A DNA stretch of 64,000 nucleotides from Phlebiopsis flavidoalba. Its lineage: Eukaryota; Basidiomycota; Agaricomycetes; Polyporales; Phanerochaetaceae. Within the stretch, counting starts at the first letter, position 1. Each line of letters begins with the position of its first letter. The position numbers were made by a program, and so were the translations under genes. Location of the stretch: positions 248,001 to 312,000 of the forward strand of contig JAOCPU010000032.1 of assembly GCA_035772785.1 (NCBI GenBank), written 5' to 3'. Shown piece after piece: positions 35,159 through 46,600 of the stretch. The notes under the pieces are model-generated. The model ran no database searches. It was not told where the DNA came from and saw only the letters and a program-made list of their open reading frames with translations.

Positions 35159-36142
35159 CTATGGGTCTAAAATGACAGGCTGCTCAAGCAGCATGTCCCG
35201 CCCCCGCGTTTTAGGCAACCGTGGGAGATAGATTTTGCGCAAGTGTTTGCGCTCCGTGAAGTCACGGCAGACAGGGCACATCTTCTTCTTGCATAGCGCC
35301 GTGCGAATGCACCTGTGCACTCGTCAATATCCTGCAGCGCCGAACGAAAGGTGGAGACTCACGAAAGTGCAGAAGACGTGTCCACAGCGGGTGACGCTCG
35401 TATCCTGCGGCGCCTCGAGACACAGCGGGCACGAGACGAGTACGCCAGTGCGTCCCGTCCTCGGTAGTCTTGGTCTCGACGGATCAGCGAAGGGATCCTC
35501 TTTCGCCTTGCCCTTCTCCTTCTCCTGTCTCGCTTTCAGCTGTGCCTCCCGCTGGGCGTTGTACTGCGCCTCCTCGAAGTAGTCCTCCTCGTCCTCCTCG
35601 AGGTCGTTCTGCTCGTCGACGCTCCACGTGTCGACGTCGATGATCTCCTCCGGGCCCTCATAGGCGTTGAACTCCTCGTCGGCGTGAGGATGAAGGCGGG
35701 CACCGAGCGTGTCCTCCCAGCCCTCAGGCCTAGAGTCCTCTTCGTCGCTGTCATCCGAGTCAGACTCGTCGCGATGCATCCCGGAGTACTGAATGTGCTG
35801 TTGGTGTGTCAGTGTAAATCCAGAGAATGAAGAAAGGGGGGACGTACGACAACAAGGAAACCGGCCTCGGTCTTGAAGTCACGTCGGCAGAGTGCACAAT
35901 AATGGTGCTTGCGGGATGTGACGAAGTGCTGATGCGATGTAAGTTCACAGAAGTATGTTAAGGAAGTAGAGTCTCACATTGCGAAGCGAATTCTTGTTTG
36001 CGAAGCGCGGCGCTGGCACGGCTCGCACTGAGGGTGGTTCTTCGAATTCTGAACGTGCGCCGCTCGGGCCTCTTGAGTGACGAAAATACTCGTCGCAGAT
36101 AGTGCAATAGATAGTCTCGGAGAAAGTGATAGGGATACTCAT
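35159..36142 (-). CDS. RING finger protein with N-terminal Cys/His finger and acidic middle
   Basis: Start at 36142 (MSIPITFSETIYCTICDEYF). Exon 1 ends after RFANKNSLRN. Exon 2 has HFVTSRKHHYCALCRRDF and EAGFLVV, a C2H2-like finger. Exon 3 carries SGMHRDESDSDDSDEEDSRP, a long acidic and coiled stretch (EEDYFEEAQYNAQREAQL) and the RING start VSCPLCLEAP, TRCGHVFCT. The last exon gives CIRTALCKKKMCPVCRDF and RKIYLPRLPKTRGRDM, with a stop at 35159-35161. C-x2-C...CGHVFC-x2-C...CPVC is a C3HC4 RING, so a ubiquitin ligase role is likely. The T3 run before the last splice donor appears to have one extra T: removing it joins CT-S-CIRT in frame. Otherwise the gene looks complete. Confidence 0.78.
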
Positions 36143-36946
36143 GCTGGCTAAGTGTGCTGTGTGTGGATGTAGACGATGAAGTTGTGTTGGACTTGAGCAG
36201 CGTTCGAGGAGGCATTTTTATACCATTGTGAGGTGATTTCATAACCTCGAGCCGGATGCTAATCGTTATGGGCCTCTGTGGGTTGTGTGCCGTCGAATGC
36301 CTCCGCAATGGGGGTGAGCGGAAGTAAACTAGGTCGGAGATGACCTAGTTTTACTCCCGCTCGCCCCCACGGTTTGCATCCGCCGTGCTGAAGGGACCGG
36401 TTATTGACCCTCCGTGTTCTCTGGGTACGCTGGAATAGGCGGAAGTATGGAGTTGCAAGGGGTGGGTTTGAATCCGAAATTGATAACCGCTTTTGAGCGA
36501 TCCTTGAAGTGGTGAGTGAGGAAGACAAGTCCGCGGAGGCGGCGGCGCGGCACTAAGGGGCCAGGCGCGATCACGTGCCGTTTCCGGCGACGTGGCTGAG
36601 TCTTCCAACCTTAGGAAGATTCACCTCCCAAACCGAGCATAAGACCACGGGAGCATACGCTTTAACTCTAGCCTAAGGCTCTAGAGATCTCTATTTTGTT
36701 TTTTTTTTTGCTCCGTTGCGTGTTCATTATGTATCTTTTTCATTCCGGGGCAAACTATTAATGTCCGTTATCTCCGGGATACCATATACGGAGATTTACA
36801 GATAGCCGTAGCCCTAACGCGCTTAGCGCCCTCCAACTTGCCCGCTGCCACCATCCTCGTTCACTACTTATCCGCATTCCAACACCAAGATACCCTACAT
36901 TCCTCTTGTCTGTGTACTATACGCTATTGTAATATCTTTACTAGAC
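36143..36946. promoter_or_regulatory. Shared divergent promoter region of the RING gene and HIRA
   Basis: 800 bp between two divergent start codons. Short pyrimidine runs (T10 at about 36698) and no supportable gene. No specific factor site was identified. Confidence 0.4.
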
Positions 36947-39900
36947 ATGCGATTCACAAAACCCGCTTGGGTTGTTCACAAGGGTCCGTGTTTCGCTGGA
37001 AATTACCCGCACGCACTCATTGCCGCACAGACTCTGCCTCGCGCGACTCGTCAAAACGAGCGTCGATCTTCTCGTGCCATGTCCATCCCGACTGCTCGCG
37101 CATTGCGACGGGAGGGCCCTGGATGCCAAAGTGCGCATCTGGAGCACGAAGCCGATCCTGCAGCGCGACGCGGAGGTGGCGGGGCGGCCGCCGAAGCTGC
37201 TCTGCACGCTGACGATGCACACGGGGCCGGTGCTCACCGTGCGCTGGGCACACTCGGGGCGCTGGCTTGCGAGCGGGAGCGACGACGCCATTGTCATGAT
37301 TTGGGATTTGGATCCGTGAGTCCGGAGTTGTGCGTGCCCGGGAACCCCGTTGACATCCGCGGCCCCTAGGAATGCAAAGGGCAAGGTCTGGGGCCTCGGA
37401 TGAGGTCAATGTGGAGGGCTGGAAGCCGCTCAAGCGTCTCCCCGGCCATGACAGTGGTGCGTCCCCCTGCATTTCGGTGACCTTTCGGCCTCTTACCCCT
37501 CCCAGACGTAACCGACGTAGCCTGGTCCCCCGGAGACAGATATTTGGCGTCGGTCGGCCTGGACTCGCAGGTCATCATCTGGTGCGGCTTCACCCTCGGT
37601 AAGTCTGGCCGTCTCCGCCCCACCCTTCCGCACATCATCCTCCGTAGAGCGCCTCCGGCGGCTCGATCAGCACCAGGGCTTTGTGAAAGGCGTCTGCTGG
37701 GATCCGGTCGGTGAGTTTTCTGGCGACCTCGTCGGACGACCGCTCGGTCAAGATCTGGCGCACGACCGACTGGGAGCTAGAGGCCGAAGTTAAGAAGCCG
37801 TTTGAAGATTCTCCTGGCACATTCTTTCGTCGACTCAGGTGCGATATACGTCAATGTTGTATCGAGACATACTCATGTGTTGAAGCTGGTCCCCCGATGG
37901 CGCACATATCACTGCATCGAATGCTACCAATAACAAAGGCTATGTATTCATCGCAGCGGTCATCGCAAGAAACTCGTGGACGTCGGAGATTAGCTGGTGG
38001 GACACGAGAATACGGTCGAGGTCGCGGTACGTGTCATAGTCCTCTGTTGTGGTGTGATCTTCTCAAGGGGGAATGCAGTCGTATAACCCGCACATATAAT
38101 TCTGCGACCCCAGCTCGCCCCATCGTCGCGTCAAACATCTGCTCCGTCGCTGCCCTCGGCGCGGACGACGACGGTCCGTTTCGGTCTGGCAGACCAAATC
38201 CGCGCGTCCTCTCGTAGTTGCAAAAAGAAGTATTCGAGCGCCAAATCATGGGGACCTTAGCTGGTGCGCCACGCTTCCCACACATGGCTAGCTTCGCACC
38301 TCTGATTGCCTCGCAGGTCCTCTGACGGGCTCAACTTGTACGCCGTCTCGTCTGACGGGACGATGGCCGTCTTCAGCTTCGACGCCGAAACGAGCTCGAA
38401 GGCCTCGCACCCGCCGCCGCCCAAGAACAGTACCTCAAAAAGTTCGGCTTCACACCGCCCCCGCTGCCACACGGCTTCTCGCACGACCACGACACGCGCA
38501 TGACGCCCACCGCCGTCCCCCGCGCGCGCGAGCGTCGCCCCCGACTTTGGCGCAGCATCGAGCGGCGAGGTCGTCAACCGCCTCGTCGCAAAGCGCAAGA
38601 GCGCCAAACGCTTCGACAACGTGCCCTCCCGCGCGCGCCGCGAGCCCGCCGCCGCGCCCCGCCGGCCGCTCCTTCCACGAGATCGCTGGCATCGTGCCCT
38701 CGCGCCCACCGCCCTCGGCGTCGTTCGAGCCCACGAAGGCCGAGGACGGCTTCGACCTCGCGTACCCCGAGGACACGGATATGGGCACCGATGTCCCCAT
38801 CAGCGCGCTCGACGATACCGGCCGCGGGAAGCGCAAGGCCCTCGATGCCATTGACGAGCGTCCGAGCAAGGCGAGGACGCTTGGTGGGGACCGGCCGCGC
38901 GAGTCTGTCCCTGTGCGTGGAGCTTTCGTGGTGTGACGAAGCGTGAGCGTGGTTGGGCTCGTGGAGCGGTGTGGGCGTTGCGGGGAGGCTGCCGCAGGTG
39001 TCGGTGTTGACGTACGTCAAGGCGGTCGTCGAGGGTACTGAGGACCGTACTGGAAGCGCGGAATGCGGAGGATGGAGGTGAGTGTGGGAGCTTTTTTTGC
39101 ATGCGGTGAGGCTGACGCTGTGTACAGCGCCGAGTGAGGTTGAGTAACGTCGCAGGGAAGCAGACGCAGTGGCTGGACTACCTACCATCGCCTGTGGTCA
39201 TCCGCGCTTGCTGCGACAAATGCGTTTTGTGCGGTTGCAATGCAGGACGGGTCATTGAATGTGTACTCACCTACGGGTAGACGGTAAGTGGTCCCCTCCG
39301 TACTCATGCATGATATTAACGAAATACTCGACAGATTACTTCCTACGTTAACCCTCGGCTACCCCTTGCTGCTCTCTTAACGCAAAACGAAAACACTTCC
39401 TCCTACAGCACATCACCTCCTCCGGACACCTACACACTCTACAACACCAAAACCGCACGCGCCCACCTCCCAAACGAACCTCCCTCGCGCCCCTCCTCAG
39501 CGCAACCCAACACCACTGTCCTCGTGCCACCGCCCTGCGCCCACTCCAGGCGCGCCCCTTATCGCGCTCTCCAGCGGGAAAACCCACACCTTCGACGCCG
39601 CCCTCGGCAACCATGGACGACCCTCGCGGACGCGTGGTTCGCGAGCTCCGACGCGTGGCCCGCACGCACGCGCGGCGCCCCAGCGCGCGGCCCGCATTCG
39701 CCGCGCTGGAGGGCGCGCTTCCGTCGCCGCCGCCGCCGCCCGGCGCACGGCCGCCAGGTTGGTGGGGACGCTGCGATCACGCTGGGTCATCTGGAGACGC
39801 GGGATGCATGCGGCGAAGCGCTGGGAGAGTCCGGGCGAGTACAAGGCTGCGCTTGTTGCGTATGCGAAGAGGCTCGCGGATGAGGGGGTTCGGGGGCAAG

Positions 39901-40206
39901 GCGGAGGAGCTCGTTAGGGAGCTGTTTGGGCCGCTTTATTGGTGCGTCGTTCGCACCCTTCTGTGCGCTGGTTGGGGCTGATGAGGAGCAGGAGGCCTGG
40001 GAGAGAGGACGGATGGGAGCCGGCTGTGCTCGGGTTCACGAAGCGTGGATTTGTTGAAGGAGGTGTTGCAGCTGTTTGGTAAGTGCAACTTGCACATCTT
40101 GACGACTGTGTGTCTGACATACGGATATGTAGCACGCAGCAAGACTCTCACAAAGCTGGCACTCGACTGGCAGGATGTGCTCAAAAAGGCGTCCGTCGAG
40201 GAGTAG
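36947..40206 (+). CDS. HIR1: Histone chaperone HIRA / Hir1 WD-repeat protein, frame-broken
   Basis: Subunit of the HIR complex, which deposits H3-H4 independently of replication and represses histone genes. Start MRFTKPAWVVHK. Intron 36984-37030. The WD repeats follow: SIFSCHVHPDCSRIATGG, LDAKVRIWSTKPILQRD, LTMHTGPVLTVRWAHSG, WLASGSDDAIVMIWDLDP, VTDVAWSPGDRYLASVGLDS, QHQGFVKGVCWDPVG, ATSSDDRSVKIWRTTDWE, SWSPDGAHITASNATNNKGY, RSVSVWQTKSARPLV, DGLNLYAVSSDGTMAVFSFD (to about 38390). Then KKFGFTPPPLPHGFSHDHDT, a disordered middle (FDLAYPEDTDMGTDVPISAL), LPQVSVLTYVKAVVEGTED, KQTQWLDYLPSPVV and the C-terminal HIRA domain: LIALSSGKTHTFDAAL, EELVRELFGPLYW, LHILTTVC, KTLTKLALDWQDVLKKAS and a stop at 40204-40206. 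About ten small introns and ten 1-2 nt frame changes. Full family length is retained. Confidence 0.88.
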
Positions 40207-40709
40207 TTTGCGTGTTTTCCTTATATACCCACGTCGTGTGCTGTGCTGCTATCTAATGCTCTGGGATACGATGTTCAAACCTCCGCATATGCCTCCTAAG
40301 GGCGTTCTTACATACTAAATGCGGTTTCGCGGGGACTGTCTTTCTATCGGAGCTATTCGGAGGTCGAAAGTACCCGCCAGTCGCGAGCGGAGTGATGAGC
40401 GGGGCGACGAGCGACCGCCCCGGTCATCGTCGGTGACTAGACCGAAGGCCTTGTCCAGGGCACCTTACACCCCTCCACCATCGTCGTACACGACGAACAA
40501 CACACCCGCGCACGACGATCCCGCATTTGTCCGAAAATGGGCCTGAGCTGGCCACCGCATGTGAGCGTGGTAAAGTGGTCAAGGCATCCGCCGCGCGAAT
40601 ACAGTCGGACTTGGAATCGCCGCCATATAATCGACTTTACCCACCCGCGCTGAGCTCGTCCCACCCAACCAAATATCCCCCTCTCACCTACCAGTCAAAC
40701 ACCATAGTC
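40207..40709. other. Intergenic, no gene seen
   Basis: Spacer between HIRA and the PARP-type zinc finger gene on the same strand. Short frames only. Confidence 0.45.
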
Positions 40710-42063
40710 ATGTATGAGGACGAAGGCACCAAGAAGTCTGGATACCGCCTCGAATACGCCTCGACGGCGCGCGCGAAGTGTAAAGGTACGTGGCCGCTCG
40801 TGCGAACGGTGCCGTTCGCACCGCCTCGCGTCCTACGTCGCTGACAACCGCGTCCGTCTCGCGTCGTTTTTGCGTCGCTAGGACCCAAACCGTGTGCAGG
40901 TTCGTCTATGTGGCTTGCTGTATAAACATACCGTACTGAACGGTGTCTAGGAAATCCGATCGAAAAGGGCGGGCTGCGGGTTCGGCTCGCTGGTCGATTT
41001 CAGGGCAACACGTCCTTGTATGTTGTCTCTTGATGTTTCCTACCCTTCATTAACGCGTATTACTTCAGCGCGTGGCGTCACACTGGGGTTTGCGTGACGC
41101 CAAAGATCATCACGAACATGAAAAAAGCAGTTTGAGAACGCGGATGAGCTCGACGGGTACGATGACCTCACCGAGGAAGACCAAGCAGCGCATAACCAAA
41201 GCGTGGGAGGACGGCCATGTCGCAGACGAGGATATCCCGAGACCGCACGCAAGGCCGAGGGCGATGCCGACGAGGATGATGACGAGGACAAGCCCAAGAA
41301 GAAATAAAAAAAAGGCGAGCAAGAAGGCAGCAGATGACTCTGCGGGAGGCCAAGTTTAAGCTCGAGTACGCGTCGTCTGTACTGGCCGCTCGAAGTGCAA
41401 AGGTGTGTTATGGTCGCGTACCCCCTGTGTGTGCTCTCGTGTCTGACGAGGATGATAGACGGCTGCTCGGAGCAGATTGGAAAGGACTTTTTCCGCGTGG
41501 GCCACGAAGTCGACTTCCGGGGCAACAAATCCTTGTACGATAGGCTCTCTCCACTCAGCTTAGACCCGCTGTCTCACTGTTCTCTCAGCTCATGGAAGCA
41601 CTGGGGCTGCATGCCAACGACTCTGGTCGCAAAGCTCAAGCAGTCATATACGTCACCGAGGAAGTTGAGGTGGCTTCGGTGAGCTCAAGGAGGCCGAGCA
41701 AGAGAAGGATGAAAACGAGACCTGGCGACGAGGGGTCGGAGATCCCCAGAGGAAGACCAGGGGTCCGCGGACGAGTGACGGTTATGCTGTCGAGTCTAAA
41801 AAGCTACCCTGCCAAGCGGCCGTCCACACCCGCGGATACTCGTACCGGCGAGAAGCCGTGTGTGTGTGATAAGACACTGCGGGTATCGTTCCCAACGCGC
41901 CCCAAGGTTGGCGTTTTTGTGCCAGTGATATGCCTTGGGAGTAGTCTTAGTACATAGGATGCATCGGTGTAAACTGATGATGATGGACGACGAAGATGAG
42001 GAGGAGGAGAATCCCGCCAAGAAGCGGGCCAAAAAGGCCAAGGTGAAGTTCTATGCTTCGTAG
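40710..42063 (+). CDS. PARP-type zinc finger protein (two zf-PARP units)
   Basis: Start at 40710: MYEDEGTKKSGYRLEYASTA, then RAKCKG, an intron, PKPC..., another intron, GNPIEKGGLRFGSLVDF, and after an intron WRH...CVTPKIITNMKKAV with NADELDGYDDLTEEDQ (about 41070-41180). A Lys/Glu/Asp-rich linker (GDADEDDDEDKPKKK) follows. Unit 2 begins FKLEYASS (about 41355) and continues VDFRGNKS (about 41510), WKHWGCMP (about 41592), EVEEADE-like acid stretches and a K-rich tail ending KVKFYAS at 42061-42063. zf-PARP fingers bind DNA breaks. No PARP catalytic domain is seen, as in the stand-alone two-finger proteins of agaricomycetes. In unit 1 the His-Trp-Gly-Cys motif appears as His-Thr-Gly-Val-Cys because of small insertions. 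Frame breaks are present and the true C-terminus may lie further on. Confidence 0.72.
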
Positions 42064-43639
42064 GCTTACACATTCGGAAGTTCTAATCCCAATGACAGGC
42101 ACTTGAGCGACGAACACGATGAAGGCACGACACACAAGACCCAAGTCCTCTAAGCGTGGAGCAGCCAAAGCCGACCCTAAGAAAAGCGGCCTACAGGAAG
42201 AAGACCGACGATGACGAGGGATCGGGCGAGGGACTATGTGGGTAGCCCCGCGACTCGACGCCCGTTGAGCTGGTTGTGCGTAGTGAAGAACGGACGAGGA
42301 AGCCCGAGGAAGAATGCCCAAGCCAGAAGCGCCAATTGGTTACTACCTGCTATACAGTGATGACCGAGGCTGCTGGCTGACGAGCATTTCTAGCCTAGCG
42401 TCCACGCGCACGCACGAAGCGTCCGCACACTACGCTCCCCCTTCCCCTACGCTCCAGGATTGTGATCGCTTCACATGTCCTTGGGGGGAGGAGGGCACTG
42501 GGGGAGGAGTTTTTTCTGCCAGGCCCAGGCACGTGGATCCCCGCTGAATCTTTCCCGCCTCCTCCCTCCGATTGGGTCTTTCCCTTGTTTAGGGGGGGCG
42601 TTGCTGGCCCGGTGGATCTGGACCCTTCCAGGGTCTGGGAGCGGCCTGCCGGCCTCCCCCCCCTCTCGGTCCCAGTCCTCGGGCTGGGCCGGCGGCGCGT
42701 TGGGCGGTCGGGGAGCGGTCCCGGAACGGAGTTTTGAGCGCGGAGTTCCTGGGGTCGTTTCGGGGGTGGGCTGGCAGCCTTTTGCGGGTCCGCCCCATCG
42801 CCGGTCACCGTCACAAGAAGGGTGCGTCGAAGCCCAGCTCGGTCCAGCAAGAAGAAGGAGGAGGTAGCGCGGGAGGTTACCTTTTCCTGGGAGAACTCTG
42901 AGTTGGAAACGCTTTGTTTCGTGTTCCTCAATGTAAATGCTACAACTTTTGGTCTGTCTCTTGCTTGTGGTGCTTTGAGTGTGGTTCCGCTGTTGTTGCT
43001 ATTGTTGTGTGACTCATAATGCATGATTACTCTTGGTAAATCATGGACTGACATAATTTTATAGCGAGGATATTCGCTGAATTTTTGTGGCTCGTTGCAG
43101 ATGTCCTCAAGTGCTACCTTATCGTCGCTAGACGACGATCGTAGTGTATTTTGCACGGTGGCAATTGCCGCACGACGCACACGTGTTTTCGATCAGACAA
43201 GTTTTCGCTTCGCACCCCATGACAGGCCACATCACTATGCGCATCGGACAAGCTGCGTCGGTTCCGGTCGGCCTTTGTGCTGTGGTCCGGTCGTAATTCC
43301 TTCAGCCAGAAAAACAATAAAACCAACCCTGTGCGAGCAATGACCGCGCTACGTACCGATTGATGAGCTGACATGACTGCATAGAGCCCGTTGCTCTTCG
43401 TCCGTGATGAGTCCGCGCAGAATCGTTGATAACCCGTTTGCTAGGTTATTATTTATGCTCCGCCGTGTTCAAGTGTGTGTCCCTTCTCTCACGTCGCGTG
43501 CCATTGCAGACGGCGTGTCCGCCGCGGACCAGCCGGTCGGCGCGTCACAGTGATCGACACGATGATCATCCTCAACACTCCATCTCTCATTTACGTGCTT
43601 AGCTATTTCTACTCCGGACTGACGCCGCCACGAGATGCC
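42064..43639. other. Non-coding; contains a GC-rich block at about 42460-42850
   Basis: The first 400 bp are Lys/Glu-codon-rich and may be the remaining tail of the zinc finger gene. The block at 42460-42850 is strongly GC-rich with G/C runs and opens long frames on both strands (261 codons on the minus strand) without a domain. The rest is ordinary spacer before the GH35 gene. Confidence 0.4.
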
Positions 43640-43646
43640 TATAAAA
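43640..43646 (+). promoter_or_regulatory. TATA box of the GH35 gene
   Basis: TATAAAA 43 nt before the chosen ATG at 43689. Consistent with a short 5' leader. Confidence 0.45.
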
Positions 43647-43688
43647 CCGAGTCTCTTAGGGATACATGGCTCACAGAGCAGCGAATGC

Positions 43689-46600
43689 ATGCGGCTACTA
43701 CTGCTTTTTTCTCGCGACCCTCGTTCTTGCCCCAAAGTCACGACGTAACTATGGCGCCGTCTGCCCCCCACACCGGCCTCCCGCAGGATATTGTGGGCGC
43801 GAGGCGATCCCCCGAGGAATAGCACGGAGCCTCACTGACAGACAGCAGCTACAGTGGGAGGATGCTTATCGCTCGTTTGGCTCATCGAGGAATGGCCAGA
43901 GGATTTCTTGCACTACTGGGAGTAAGCTTCACACACGTTCCGTTTGTCCCTCGCCCGTCCCGGATTTTTTATGGCTCGACATCTTTCCAAAAGATTGCCG
44001 CGAGTCCACGGGTAATGAATGGAGTGAGGTGAGTTCATCAGTCCTACGTTCGTTTTCCTGCCATTGACCGATCTTTTGGCGTAGTGTGTTTTACATACAC
44101 TGTGAGTACTTTACGTTGGGAGGAGTCGCTGTACAAAATTGAATACCTCGCAGGGGGCCTGACGAACCGCCCCGCTCCCGAGGTCCTAGACTTCGACGAT
44201 TGGAGGGCTCTCCAGCCGATGTTTGACGCAGCAAAACAGGCAGGTCTCTTCCTGGTTCTCCGTCCAGGTTTTGTTACAGTCCTACCGCTCTAATTGATTT
44301 CAAAACATCAAACATGGACGCTCTTTCTTGTAGGTCCGTACATCAATGCAGAAACGACGGCTGGTGGCCTTGCTTTATGGTCGACTTCGCTGACTTCATC
44401 AACTTTGCGGACTAATGCGTCTGACATCGAAACACGCGTGGATGCCATATATACGTTCCGTCATCAACGCTACAGTGACCAAACCAAGTCAGCCATGGAG
44501 GCCCAGTTATGGCAGTACAGATAGGTATGTTCCTGGCATATAGCTGAGCAGCACTGTCAAAGGACTGACACGGTGTCAGACAACGAATACAACGGATTCC
44601 CCACCGGCGGTGCTGAATATTTTTGCGCAACTTGAACAGACTTACCGAGGGAGAACTGGTAATCCGCCTCGCACCGAGAAACTTCGAGTATCGTCGTACC
44701 TTTGTGAGTGCTTTCGAGACTCTACAGCGTTTCATTCGCCACAATGGAAAATAAATGTAGGACGTACAACGACCCCGGTGAGCGGATGAACTTCATCAAC
44801 GGCACGGGAGCTCCCGATATTTACGGCCTCGTATGTCCTCACATCTCCAGAAGAAAAGTTAACCTGACACTTCTCACTCATAGGGACGAATAGACTACCC
44901 ACAAACATTTCAACTGCAGTACACCTACCTTTTGGGATCCGGTTCAGACAAATTATCATCAATATCACGAGCAGGTCGATCCGAGAAACGTTTTCTTCAT
45001 GCCGGAATTTCAGGGTATATTGTTTATCGTTTATCCGTACATCATATTGAACTAAGATCGTGTCAGGTGGTTGCACACAACCCATGGGGAGGTCCACTGC
45101 CGGATGATTGCTTTGAGATGACAAAACGCACAGTTCCAGGACGTGTTCTACAAGAACAACTGGGCGGCGAACGTCAAAGCTATCAACTATTACACGTTCT
45201 ATGGGTGCGCAGCTATGTGCTAAGGTTGTGCAAAAACGCTTTAGGCTAATTGATCGCTAGGGGTACGAACCATGGGGGCATCGGCTTCGAGGGAGTTTAT
45301 ACTTCGTACGATTACGGAGGCGGCGGTGCGCGAGAACCGCGCTTTATCGACCAAGTTCGACGAAACTCAAGAGACAAGGGCTGTTCATTCGAAGCTCTCC
45401 AGAATTCAGAAACACACAATGGATCGGCAGTTCCAACTTGTCGACAGGCGGTCTTCCCCCGGGCACCTCCACTTCCAGCTTGCACGGGAACCCGCCATTC
45501 ATATACCATGCTTCGTAATCCTGACACTGGCGCGCAGTTTATTGTGACCAGACAGAATGATAGTACCTCCACGAATGAGTTAGCTCATGTTCCCCGTAGG
45601 CTCCCCTCTATTCAAGCATTTAATGTCACATAGAGAACCCATGGCATTCAAAGATTCGGCTACCCACCTCCCTAGGTCCACCGCCGTTACAATTCCCAAT
45701 AAGCTGTCCACTGGAATAGAGCTAAATGGCCGACAAAGCAAGCCCTTATTATTAGCGGATTACACCTTCGGCGGCCACCGAATCCCGCAAAACAAGTTGC
45801 TTTATACCACCGCAACGGTATTGCTTTCTGGCACGGTTGGCAAAAACTGACCGTCCTATTCGTGTACAGCGGATCTAGATCAGAGCCACGAATTCGCCTA
45901 TTACTCTAGTCAGAACAACGAGGGACGTCAAGACCGTGACATTCACCCCATCGACCTTCAAGGGAGGCCTCCGCGTGGTGGTTATCTGCGCCGACAACGG
46001 AAAAATCCGACCGCTCCTCTGATTCTGTTCGCTGATACTCAGACTGCTACCACTTTCTTCGCTCCTCCAGTGCTCGGGGCCTCTCCGTCTTATGGACGTA
46101 GCCCAGGAGTTCCCCACCTACTTCCAGTTTGGCACCAACTCTACGGTCCTGGTTGGTGGCCCCTACCTCAGTTCGCAATGCCACCCTATCGACCAACGGA
46201 CACACTCTCGCGCTCAACGGCGACCTGAATTCTACCGTTCCCCTCACGCTAGTGGTCCCCGAGTCGGTGCAGTCTGTCCGTCTGGAGTTTGGCATAATCA
46301 ACCAGTGCGCGTCTCGCCTCTTTCAGTACCTTCCGCCCCCTCGAGAACGGCACAGGCGTGAAATTACTCCGCGGTGAACTCGTTTTTTGGGATCAAGCGG
46401 AACAAAGAGCATTGCGGTCCCGAAGCTTACCGGCTGGAAGTTCAAGGACAGTCCTGCAAATCCGGAAGTCCTGCGACGGCTTCGACGACTCGTGGCGGGT
46501 GGATCTATCGCCAACCAGCACCACGACAACATCCCTGGCGCGAGGTTCGGCGTCGATGGGCTGCGTCCTGTATGGTGCGCCTCCCCAACTTTATAAGCGA

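Noticed and set aside
42395..43180. 261-codon minus-strand frame
   Set aside because: Pro/Arg/Ser composition follows from the GC-rich block. No domain, no splice pattern, no homology recognised.
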